Shown here piece after piece: positions 48,230-60,200 of a stretch of 64,000 bases of DNA. The position numbers were made by a program, and so were the translations under genes. The notes under the pieces are model-generated. The model had not been told where the DNA came from. It ran no database searches and saw nothing but the letters and a program-made list of their open reading frames with translations. How positions within the stretch are numbered: the stretch's first letter is position 1; every line of letters starts with the position of its first letter. The stretch spans positions 13,082,001 through 13,146,000 of the forward strand of contig NC_079878.1 in assembly GCF_029227915.1 (NCBI RefSeq), given 5' to 3'. Origin of the DNA: Hydractinia symbiolongicarpus (lineage: Eukaryota > Cnidaria > Hydrozoa > Anthoathecata > Hydractiniidae).

Positions 48230-48232
48230 CAT
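47765..48232 (+). mobile_element. LINE (non-LTR retrotransposon) 3' end with (CTT)n tail
   Basis: One open stretch reads RTRGSILGLINPPTVLTKSF and, a little further on, NSIRSQSIYSWNFVQNSFPS. This fits the motif (G..SIRYQG...WNSLP) found after the reverse transcriptase domain of CR1/Jockey-like LINEs. A stop, a GCCAGCAT...TGCTGG stem and AATAAATA follow, then nine CTT repeats at 48206-48232. The element is 5'-truncated and only the last ~60 codons remain, as usual for LINE insertions. Confidence 0.7.
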
Positions 48233-48352
48233 GTGCTCTCGCCTGTTTTACAGTGTCTTAGTTGAAAGCTAAAGTCTCAACAATCTCAAGCAAAACCCCC
48301 TCTTCTTGTGTCTGGCTCTAAACTACACCAGAAGGGGAGTAGGTGAAGGTAA

Positions 48353-48425
48353 TAGCTAGCTAGCAAGCTACAAAACAGAACGTACGAAACAAATCCTTGG
48401 TTAATTTAGTTAGCTAGCTAGTTAT
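48353..48425. repeat. TAGC/CTAG simple-repeat cluster
   Basis: Two short runs of the TAGC tetramer lie on each side of a short unique piece, the same simple repeat as at 20530-20660. Confidence 0.6.
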
Positions 48426-48517
48426 AAACAGAAAGGTAACTGTCAAAATTTTTAAAACTTATATATACATCAGCTAATATTATCTATTTACTTATCTATT
48501 TACTCATTTATCTTATA

Positions 48518-48848
48518 AACCTTTTTGAATGTTTACATTTTTCGCGGTAAGCCCTTCTGGCTCTAACAACTGCGTGGCAGGAAGAAAGATGCGGAAGCTT
48601 GCTGAAGAAAGGTCTTTTTTAGTCCATTTCTTTCTACGGAAATATTTTCGAGGCTTTAAACTATTATCAATTGTAAATAGATAACTTTTGATTGACATAT
48701 ATTCATATAAAGTCGTAATGATACCTTCGCGCGAAGAAACAGACTAAAAAGGACCTCAATTCACCTAGTGCCTGCATCTTTTTGCCTGCCACGCAAATGT
48801 TAAAGCCGAAAGGGCTTATCGCGGAAAATGTAAACATTCAAAAAGGTC
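48518..48848. mobile_element. Complete 331-bp MITE with ~100-bp terminal inverted repeats and TA duplication
   Basis: Left arm (from 48518) and right arm (to 48848) are inverted copies over about 100 bp. Shared words are ACCTTTTTGAATGTTTACAT, TAAGCCCTT(C/T)(T/C)GGCT and GCGTGGCAGG. The dinucleotide TA flanks both ends (48516-48517, 48849-48850), as in Tc1/mariner insertions. The centre is short and non-coding. Confidence 0.85.
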
Positions 48849-48859
48849 TATGCTTGAAG

Positions 48860-51800
48860 CATGTTTTATTCCCCTGTCCTTTTTATTAATTAAAGTACAC
48901 TTTCACTCTACTAAAACAGATAATCACATATAGCATATTGCACAAAGTAGCTAAACATGTGTTATCAAATAATATCATGAGTTGTGGGAATAGGAATGAA
49001 CCATTGTGGACACTGCTGGACAACAAAAGCTTCATCGTTTGCCAGCAGTGCTTGGATAGTTTATTATAGCTTGGTGGAGCTTAAGAGCTGATGTTGCCAT
49101 CAGCTATTGAATCATCATTTAAAACAAAATACAGCAATGTTTAAGCTCCATATACTACCATTTATAAGCTGATTTTCGTCCCAGATAAGACAGTTTTAAC
49201 GAATCGAACTGTCAAGTGAAATTAATTTTTGCTTTTGAACTAAAGCTTTTAAATGGATTTAAAACAATCCAACACGAATTGAAGCTGTTTTGAGGCAAAT
49301 TGGCAGACCTATATGTCAAGTTATACATCAACAAATTTGTTATAATGAATTATAAAGACAAATAACTGGAAGTTTAGGGAAAATAATATTTAGAATTACT
49401 ATTCATTTAGTAGTTTTAACAGTATATAATAGTATGTAGATCAATATCTTAAGTAGTTAAAACTTCCATGTGTGAAAGCTGGAAGTTATCAATTGATTGA
49501 TGTTTTAAGGGAGACAGGTCGAGTCAAAAGATGTGGTTGTTGTTTTGTGAGGATTTTTTTTAGCCTCAGGGCTCCCTGAAATATTTTGTGCAGTAGAGAA
49601 AGAAGAAGAAAAATTAGGATGGCCACAGAGCTCTAGTATGGACCATTTTTTTCTAATTTTAAGGAGAATGAATGAAAAACCTGCATATATGTTTTAAAAA
49701 CATTCTTACAAACTGCAATGTGATACGTGTTAACACAACAAGGAAATGAAATACAAGAAAACTATTTGACTATTATTGTTTTATATTCACAACAAATATA
49801 TAATTTTTGAAATTAAAACATCTGTAATTTTTTCACTTTTTGAACAAAAATATTGTTTTGGTATATGTAAGGAAAGTGAGCATCTACAAATGATATTTCT
49901 ATTTTTCCAAAAAAAAAAGTTTTTAGTTACTAAAAGGTAAAAAATCTTTGTTTCCGAATAGTCTAAGAATCATTTCGTAAAAAATTATAGAATAAGGATC
50001 TTATTATTATCATATTTTCCTTAAAATTTATTCATCCAGATTTTTATGCTAAATGTATGAACATATGCTGCAAAAACCTGTGAACTAACAGCTGTTGCTA
50101 AGGTGTTTTATATGCAAAGTACATAATTTCTGTAGAAATAACTTTTAAAACTCTTCTTCACAGAATTCAGTTTTTGCCATCTCCATTTTAAAAACTACAA
50201 AAGTATGAAGAGAGAGTTATATAAATTTAATCTGCATTTTAATTTAGAACTGTTAAGAGATTTCGAGGTTTGATGAGCAAACATCAATCATGGAAACGAG
50301 TTCTGTAAATGGAGAGATGCATTAGCAAAAAAGTAATCAATTATTTTAGTATTTTTTATTTAATTTTAAATGGTTTTACTGTCATCTTATCATAAAAAGC
50401 CCAACTATAGCTAATTAATTGTTAGTTCTCCTTTAAAGAGCTGCTTTGTAGTTTGTTTTGACAACAATACTTTTAATTTTTTGCCAGTGATATGGCATAT
50501 TGATTCCCCCTTTTTTGCTGGTCAAAGCTAACTTTAGTCATCAACCTGCAGCAAGGGAATTAGGTAAAACAATTACCAAGACCAATACACTTTCTTAAAT
50601 GGAAATCAGAGAAAATATGGTTAGAAACCCAAAATTGAGCTAAAGTAACTTTCAAATTTAGAAGACCTTCACATCAAATCATTAAAATGCAATTGTGTGA
50701 ACCCATGATTTTACCTTGTCTTTTTTAATCTGTAGAACCTTTTCTCTTTTTCTTCAATAATATAGGGCAAGAGTTTTTTTTAAAATACAGAGGTTAGATT
50801 CAAAAGTAAATGGTGACTTATATATATCCTAAGTATGGTACACAAGATGTAATTTAATCTAGGCATAATAATGCTGCAAGAGAAAACATGCAAATGAGAT
50901 TTTTTTTTTTAAAAAAAAGTTATACTTCTGCATTTTTTTGCTTTTGTTAACAACAAGGCCAGTCACACAAAACAAATTTTTTTTGCAACAACAACATAGT
51001 TTAGTCTGGCCTAAGAAAGATATTACATACAACATGTTCGTTTATAGTTTTGGTGTTCAAGGTTGCTTATTGAATGGTTGTTTAAGAGACTATGTAAATA
51101 AAAGTCAAACAGGATTTAGGTCAATTAAGGATAACACAATATATTATCTTGACGACCTGTCCAAAATTGACCTATATGCACTTGCAAAAAAAAGCTTTGC
51201 AATGTTTTGCGGTGATATCTATTTTTGTCACACACTTTTTGCTGAGTCAAGTCTTTTTTAACCATTGCGAAAAAATCATCCCTACCAGATAGAGCGTTGG
51301 GATCAGGATAATCAAAGATTATGATTGGTAGGCAAAACTTTACTTTGTTTTATGGTACTTATACTTAAAATGATATCCAATGATTTTTATAGTGATGCCT
51401 CAACAACAAATAAGAAGTACATTGTATAAATTCATACTGATATGGGCATGCATTTGTTGTTATCCTAATGTTTTCTTTTCTATGTTTAGAATATTTAATT
51501 GTTGTGCAGATTTAATTCTCCCCACCACCGTCCTAAGCTATTTCTTTTACAGTAAACCAAAGGCCAGTGGCTGTATTATTAAAAAAAATAATTGCATGTA
51601 TTTCCCCTGTACCATGGTTTCTTTAATTAACTATATTTATAGAATCTATCAAATATATGCTTTTTTATAATCTGTTATTACAGCCACCATAAAGCTGTTG
51701 AGATTGAATCACTTCAGGTAAATAATGCTTAAAATAAAATGAGTGGTCAAGTTTTAAATGTCAGTAGTTAGGTTTATAAGAAGTTTCTTAAAACAAAATA

Positions 51801-54180
51801 TAAATATATATAACTATAAGTTTATAATGCTGGTAATTAATTAGTTACTTTCTTACTTAATGAATGGAGTTGTATATTTTAGCTTTTCTAATGTATAGTA
51901 ATGTATTATAGTCATTACAGATTCATTTATATGACAGTGATTTTCATATGAGTAATTTATGGAACATTTTACACTCCTTTATTTTTATGATTCTGTTTTT
52001 CTATCCATCAGATAAATGCTTTTGACATGTGTTTCCCAAGGGCTGTTTTGAAGTAAATTGGAAACTCTTTTTAGTTAATCGTTTTGTGTTTAACACATTT
52101 AACTGATTTGTCAATGGAAATAATAACTAATGTTTACTGAATTACTTAGGAAAAGTGTATTTATTATTTAGTGGTATCTAACTCTGAAGCCTTTGTCAAA
52201 AATTTTAAATATTGTTGTCAGATTTTATTTCTTTTGTGTGTTTTGAATACATTATTTTGTTTTAAGCTATCTAAATTTGTTAAATCATAAAGCTAGTAAA
52301 GGTTTGATGCACAGATTTGAGTTATGTGATATTGTAATAACATTACTTAGTTTGTTCAGTCACTACTTTATTATTGCTTAACATGTTAGACCTTTATATC
52401 ATTTTATAATAATTACACACTTTTTAAAAAGAAACTTTCTTCTATGGTCTTGTTGAGTTGCTTTTCATTTTTTTGTTAGAATCCACATTGCGGTCCCTGT
52501 TTCATATCGTAAATTTACTCTTTTATTTCTTTAATAAAATATTTCGATTTTTTCACTTTTTCTCGATTTGACAGTTCTTAAATAATCCCAACTCTTGTTT
52601 TTTTAAATATAACAATGTGCACTTATACCAGACTTTCTGGAAATTATTTAACAACGTCTTCACAACTTGATTAATTAATTGTTGGATTTTCAAGTTTCTA
52701 TCTTTGTAACTTGTCAAATTGTGTCATTTTGTGTCATTAATTCGGTTTGTCTGACGTAAACTAGAATGGACTGCCATCATCAGGCAAAATAGGAGAAGGA
52801 TCTCCTGAAACGTTGCTACTAAACTATTATGTTCAAGAAATGATAAACTTTCCACAGTATTGTCAAATTGTGTTTCAAATCCCCCACCATTGTTTGTAAT
52901 GTTATTATATCATTGTCCAATTTAAAATTCAACAGGAAATCAAAATTCAACTTTTTTATCCTGTTGACATATTGAAAGTTTCAAAATGACTTATCTCTTT
53001 AATTTCATTTTTAATAAAAAATCTTTGCTCTAGTAAAAAGAAAGAAACCAAATAAAAATGCATACACTCATCATTAATAAGCATTTTTCCAAACTAAATG
53101 ATAATGTACTGTATTTGTATTGTTAATTACCTTTTATTTAGTTAATACCTTTTAATTAATTGGTTTTATTAAGAAACAGTAAGTAGTAGTGCTTTTTTAC
53201 GAAAGACGTAGGACTAAGAAATATCTTTCTAATTGATCACAATAGGAATAATAAACCATTGTGTATACATCATGAGAATAAAAAGAATAGTGGAAGACAA
53301 GTTTCACTATAATGCTGAAGACTGTTGGTAATTTTATATATAATTTGGTTAACAATCTTATGCTATGGTTATGAAGAAAAAGATTTTGCTATATACAGTT
53401 ACTTTACCACATTTTTGGTTAAGGTGCTGGACTGCACATGTCACCATGGTGAATTTAAAGAAGGTTACAATTAACATTAAATGAACAACGTATATATCAT
53501 GGGAAAAATGAAACTCTTTATAAGTTTCATATTTTAAAATTTTAAATCAAAATTTTTTTATATATAATTAATATTTTTGTTATTACATTGAAGCAAGTAA
53601 TTAATAAATTTGCCAAAATGTGTTGGATTGCAAAATACTTAGGTGTTACATTTAAAAGCTTCCTTATTTTTGTCATCACAGCTCAACAGAAGGGTAAAGT
53701 GTTAATGTATGATAAATTGTTTTTAAAATTGAATTTTTTTGTATATGTCAATTGCTCATAAAAATCTAGCAACAAGGAAAAAATGTATATTAATTTAGAA
53801 AAGGATAGATTTGAATATAAAACAATGGCTCTTAGAATTCCTTAAACAAGGTTTCTCACTTTAAAAGCTGCAGCTGACTGCTCAGATTAATGCTTAAATC
53901 AAGATTCTGATTTTTTTTGAAGTTGTAGTTTATTAAGTAGGTAGCACCACTTACAAAGCCAATTTCTTTATGCCTTGTTTTTTTTTTGAAAATCTTGCAT
54001 TGTTAGTGTCATCATGTAATTTTCGTGTTTGTTTTCATTCCTTTGTTTTTGTGCAAATATTGTAAAATTATCCTTTATTCAAAATTAATAATGTTATCTT
54101 ATATTTTATAGTAAAATGATTTTAAAATCACATACAATGATAGACTTAAATTCAGCTCTTGTATGGATTTTGTTGTTGTT
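48860..54180. other. AT-rich stretch upstream of the RhoGEF gene
   Basis: Frames here lack domain similarity. A 34-nt segment at 51684-51717, bounded by TTATTACAG and GTAAAT, could be a 5'-UTR exon of the downstream RhoGEF, and a smaller one may lie at about 53693. Both are speculative. Otherwise nothing is seen. Confidence 0.4.
51684..51717 (+). other. Possible 5'-UTR exon of the RhoGEF gene
   Basis: A 34-nt segment sits between a good acceptor (TTATTACAG) and donor (CAG-GTAAAT) and contains no ATG. It is 2.5 kb upstream of the acceptor at 54185-54187 that precedes the RhoGEF start exon. Only splice-site quality supports it. Confidence 0.2.
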
Positions 54181-54258
54181 TTTTCAGGGAAAATAAACAA
54201 TAAATTATTGAGACATTTGATAACAAGTTGAGCTTAATGTTGTTGTGAAAAATACGAA

Positions 54259-57200
54259 ATGTCTGACTTTGGAGAGAGTAATATCAATATAGCAAATAGA
54301 ATTAAACATTTTTCAGGCACTGTGGATAGTAATTGTAACAATGTACATAAAAAACCAAGCCCTGTTCCAAGAAGACGTCCACAGACTGAGGAAATAAATT
54401 ATAATATAGGATTGCATGCTTTAAGGAGGAGTTCTTCGGATCATGCAATAACTCCAAAAAAGCCAGCAGTACCAACAAAACCTGTCCCTGCTCCTAAAAC
54501 TTCTCATGTACAAGCATCAATACAAATATCAAAACCTCAAGTTGCAGCACGAGGGAAATCCCCAAGACCTGCTAGCACTCCTGTGTCGCCGAATTTAGAA
54601 CATAAAGTAGTAAGTGAATTGAGTACAAATCAAAAAAAGACTAACAAAGCTTTAGAGAATAAACCAAAGCTGCCTATGAAACCTAATATTAATTTGTTAG
54701 ATAGTAAGGGGTTTGGTACACAGGTGAAGTCGATAAATAGTGAACAATCCTCTTGGAAACAAACAGCTGGACCACCAAAAAAGCCTGTACCCTTTGGTCC
54801 TACTAAAGTTATAAATCAACCTACCACTAGTCCTCCTAAACCACCAAGAGGACGAGAAAGAAGTGTATACGAAAACCATGAACTTGATACTTCAAAAAAT
54901 ATAAAAAATATTGCAAATAATGTTAGTGAGAGAACAGATACTTTGGATGGAATGACGTTTGGAGTTCCTAAATCATGTAAGTGATTTTTTTGTTTCATTT
55001 CTTTATCAAAATATGTGTTATATTAGTTTTGAATGTGTTAGGACTTGTTTTATTTTGCTTATATTTTGATGGTCTGATTGCTTGTTTATACACTCACCTA
55101 CCCACAACATTGTAAACCTGTGGTACTTTATGATAAGTTGATGCAATCAAAAGCACAGAATTCCATACCTTTGATAAGTTGACACAATCAAAAGCACACT
55201 TAAAATACTTCAAGCATGCTATTTGTGAAGTTTCAGTAATCCTACTCTTTAAACAAAATGTAGGCATCTTAACATTCAAGCAGCTTACATGCCATGTTTC
55301 ATGTGGAAATGTACTGACAACTTTAAATGTTGCATATAACTGAAATTAATGCCACCATATTTTTAAGTTTAATATTTTTTCTTCATGTAGGATTATTTAT
55401 AACATACTTGAAAATATACTTGAAATTTGATTTTGAAGAATAAAAATACTTGTTAATTATTTCTCAACATACAGGGATTTAAAAAAAATTGTGACAAATT
55501 ATCTAGTATGTAAAGTTTTTTATATGCTGTATAACAAATTTCTTTGGTATGTTTGAAAAACTACAGCATTGAATTACCTCTTCAAGCTTCATTAATACGC
55601 CGTATATGCTGCGTATTTATACCATATTTTTTAAAGTTAATTGTAATAAGTACCCTGAATTACAGCATGTCACATTATAGTCTTTTACAGGGTAAAACAA
55701 TAATTTTATTTAAATCAAGCCCTTGATTGAAAGACAGAACGAAATTGTTGTGTCTGCATCCAAACAACGCCAAAAGTTAAATTCAATTTTCATGATTTTA
55801 AACAAACTTTAAGCGGTGCTATTAACAGTCATGACAATAATTATTTGCCTTGCTTCAGCACCTCTAGTATTTTTACATTATCATGCATGTAGATCACAAC
55901 ACACACATTAAAGCGAAACAACAACAATCTGCTCCTGCAACTACGCATGTACCATTCACATCAAAACCATATGGAAAACAAAACATTGCAAATTCATCAT
56001 CAAGGACAAAATCTACTTCAGCAGGTATAGATCTTATTGAGTTGGGTACACATAACTCGTAGCATCGTGATTTCTGTTCTTTAAAATTGCTTGATTCTTA
56101 TTTAAATGCTTTTTATATTAATATCTGTTTTGGTGCAAGTCCATAACGCAGAAAATAGAGACCCACACAATATATTTGATTGCAGAAATCCTGAAACGTT
56201 TTCCACAAGCTAGCTACTAATGTTTAATACTTCAATAATCAATTTAATGAATTTTTAAAAGCATTTAATTTTGCCCCTAATTTTTTTTAAGATACAGTTG
56301 GATGTATTTAGGAAAGATTTGCAAAATTTAAAATAAAAATCATCCTAGGTTCTTATTTTTTTACAAGTATTATGTTTTTTGTTAGAAAACATAATATCAG
56401 TTGATCTAATTTTTATTTTTACTTCAGTGGATGATGATTATGATTATGTTTATGAGGGGGTTAAAAGTCGAACACCTGTAATGTCTCAAAAAAACCTATA
56501 CGATCAGGCAGACCCTCGCGCTGTTCAAGGTTTGTGTTCATTTATGTTGCTGTTGTTGTTTTAACATCTATAAAAAGATTTTGTAGATCAGGGGTTGCAC
56601 CAAAGAGGAGAAGAGGATTGGATTTGTAGTAAAGCAAGAGTTATAATGTCTGTTTTAAACTGTCAATGTGCATTTTACAGTTTCCTTTTTCAAACTTTTT
56701 GCAAGTCTTTTATTTCAATCCCCTCAGTTTTAAATCTCAGTTCTACTCCTGAATTTCAGAATAAAATTGGGACAAAACATTTTTTAATAGGTTTTATGAA
56801 GTCAATACAAAGCAATGGCAGTGATGATCTTTATGAAGATCCAGATACAGTGGACTTTTCTTCAAAAAACCAAAACAAATGTGTTCCTAATGCGGACACT
56901 AGTTCTCAAGAAGATTACGAAGAACCACCTGATGCTAAGGGTCCACTAATACATATAAGTAATAACGATTTTTAATCAATGTTTTTACCTTCGAAAAACA
57001 TAAAGTGTTAGGATAAACTTTTGTCATATTTTGCGTTTGTAATGTAATATATACTTCAATTTTTACCTCTCTGCGAGCAAAAATTGTAACCAAAATCTCA
57101 ATTATGTTACAAATGCACAAGTATTTAAAGTCAAAAGGGTATGGAACAAGGGCTCGTATATTCATTCTCTAAGTGTTTTTTTGAAATATAATTCTATATG

Positions 57201-60200
57201 TACTACTCATGAATTTTCCTGCAGAGCTTGCAACTCTTACAAATACCGCATATGTTTAGAAGACACTTCTTCTGATGACGATAACGATGATTACGATATG
57301 CCCGATAGTTATTATCCTCCTCCCGTCCCTATGCACAAAAACAAATCTAACAAAGATACTCCACCACCTGTGCCTAGTCACAAAAACATCAGTGATGACA
57401 ATAATCTTGCCTCTTCTTCAAGCGATGAAGATGCCTGTCCCAATTATACAGATCCAGAGTCGTATTTCTCAAAACCGCCTGTTCCAATATATAAACAGCG
57501 TCTTGGTAGCATGCGAAGGGGTAGCAATGTACACTTTCAACCAGCTGAGTACATGCCGGTGTGTGAATTTGTTCCAGAAATTGACTCTGATGATGAACTT
57601 ATACGTGACTCTTCGTATATTGATCCTGCAATAGCGTTTCCAACTTCACCTACCTCCAAAGTCCGAATTAAAGCTAATGATGAACAAATATACAGTGATG
57701 GTATGTACTAGTTTTTCTTCTTAAAGAAATTTTTTGTTTACTTTTTTATTTTATTTTTGGCAATTAACATCCCTCACATTCCCTGCTCTGGATATCATTA
57801 GTTCATATATTTACCAATCCTTTGTCACTCACATTAAAATTTATGCTTTAAAATATAAAGTAAAACAGTGTAAGAAGACATTACCTGCAATCTAAGTGTG
57901 TGGTCAGGTACTGTATGAAAACACTTTAAAAATATATAATCAAAGGTTTTTAGTTCTGTTTTCATTCGGCAAACATGCTATCAAAGACTGACTTTTGTAT
58001 TTTCATATTTTGGCCTGTCAAAAGGGTTATCCACATGTTGAAAAGCCTCATCAATCTGTGATCAAATTTGCAAGCAAATGACATTCTTACACTGTGACTT
58101 TAGTTTTTTGTACTTCATTATTTTAAACTTGACTTGCTGTAACAATATCCCCTCAAAAAAGTTTTTTGCTTCAAACTTTTTCTTCAAAATGTTTTTCTTC
58201 ATTTTCATCACTTAATACACAAAATGAAAAACCATGTTTTTGTAACCATAAACCTGCCTTAGGGGAAGAAGTTTTGGTGAGAAAAGAAGCAAGGATTTTA
58301 CCAATTTTAGTAAAATCGGTAGTGTTATATTTCTGAAAAAAAATTCTAAAAGAGCTGTACATCACTTGAAATGGTGTACATTTAGTTAAACAAATATTAA
58401 AGGAAACCCTAATAAAACTAAAACTTTGGTCACCTAATCTCCACCAGGGAAAGAAAAATTTCCATTCACCAAATCCTACCAAATGTACATCTTTATTTCT
58501 TTTAAAAAAAATTACATGGTCAAATTAATGTATTATACACTCTGTGTTTCTTTTCAGAACCATTATATCAGGTGTATAATGCAGAAGTCAATGAAGAGCA
58601 TCATAGACTCAGTAAGAAAAAAGATGACAAAGAAAATAATAATATCTGTCCTGATATTCTACATGGTGGAAAGTCCATACGTATGTTATGGGAAGAGCTA
58701 CCTGCAGTCAGAACCAGTGGTTTTCTTGAAAGTATCACCGATGAGGAGCGGAAAAGACAAGAAGTAAGACAAACATATTTTTAATGGATATTTTCCATGA
58801 TTAGACTGTGATACATTATTATTACATCAGCTATCCTGAACAAAATACGGGTGTTAGTTAGTTATTATCCGCGGAAATATCCATGTGTTGGCCCGTTATT
58901 TATATTCTGGTCCTCAGATTATCGTCCATCATATATTTCGTGCATACTTAACACAAAGAAACGATTTGGCCACTATTTTAACAAAATACAGGTATATATT
59001 AAAGGAAAAGTGGTCTAGATCATAAAAATATGTCCTTGTTTCAAAAGGCTGTTTAAAATAATGTACAAGTTGTAAGATGGTTTGTCAATATTAAAAACAA
59101 AAAACAAAGCTAAAGAAATTCTTATTTCATTGTGATATAGGCAATGTTCGAAGTTATCACATCTGAAGCATCCTATCTCAAAAGTTTAGACATCTTGGTA
59201 TCACACTTTATGTTAAACAAAGATTTTCTTCCCAACCCACGCATGCCTTCTGCTGATACAGACGAACAACAGATGCTTGATCGACAGCAATATCATTTTC
59301 TGTTTACTGGTATATCTGCCATCAAGTCTGTTAGTGAAAGGTAATTGGGGCTTAGTATTTCTGTGTGATTACTGTTTTCCAATAAACTGGAAAAATATTT
59401 TGAATTTGATACTACATGAGGAGAATATTTAGTAATGTCATAAAATGCGAAGGTACAGGATATTCCTGATAAAACAGATTCATGTGAATTCTTATGTTCT
59501 CCAATAAAAAGTTTCCGACTAACTTCTATTTCAACTTTTATTATTTCTACTTATTATCTCTAATCTTATTTTACGTTGGTAATAGATAAAATAATGCAAA
59601 CGTGTTCTTGTTTTTTAGATTTTTAAAAGATCTTCGACGGCGTCAACAAGAAAGTATCTTGATCAGCACCATAAGTGATATTATTTCAGATTACGTATGT
59701 TTCAAACTTTTTTCTTCAACTTAATTATACATATTTGGTTATTTACTAGGGTTTGTGGAAAAACAAAGGAAGTTTTGTTTACATAACTGAGAACTTTTAA
59801 GAACTAGTCTCAGGATGGATACTTTTTTAATTACAACAAAACAAGACCACATTTTTTGAAAAAAAAATGACTTAAACCTATGAAGTAATTCAGAATAAGT
59901 ATGCTGTTAATATGTTAATACCTTCATGTAATATGTAATGTAATTTAGTATTTTCTTAATACGTTCTTAATCTTTTGGCAAAGCTTCTACTTCAACATTC
60001 TTTGAACAGATTTTTAAGGAATTAAAAAACTCTAATCTACACGAAAATTAAAGGTTAAAAATGTCAAATTTACATTGTGTGGAAAAAATATTTAAACGCT
60101 AAAAATTTTAGGTCATTTAGCTTTTGTTTTATTTTAGGCACAGAATAATTTCCATTGTTATGTTAAATATTGTTCCAACAAAGTTTTTCAAGATCGAACA

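Noticed and set aside
50938-51261. 107-aa plus-strand frame
   Set aside because: Composition is typical of translated AT-rich non-coding DNA; no homology or splice context.
57275-57634. 119-aa frame in the RhoGEF region
   Set aside because: It is the shifted frame of RhoGEF exon 57260-57700, whose own frame is phase-consistent with neighbours.
58171-58482. 103-aa minus-strand frame between RhoGEF exons
   Set aside because: No domain, no splice partners, and it does not match as a continuation of the antisense PDZ gene.
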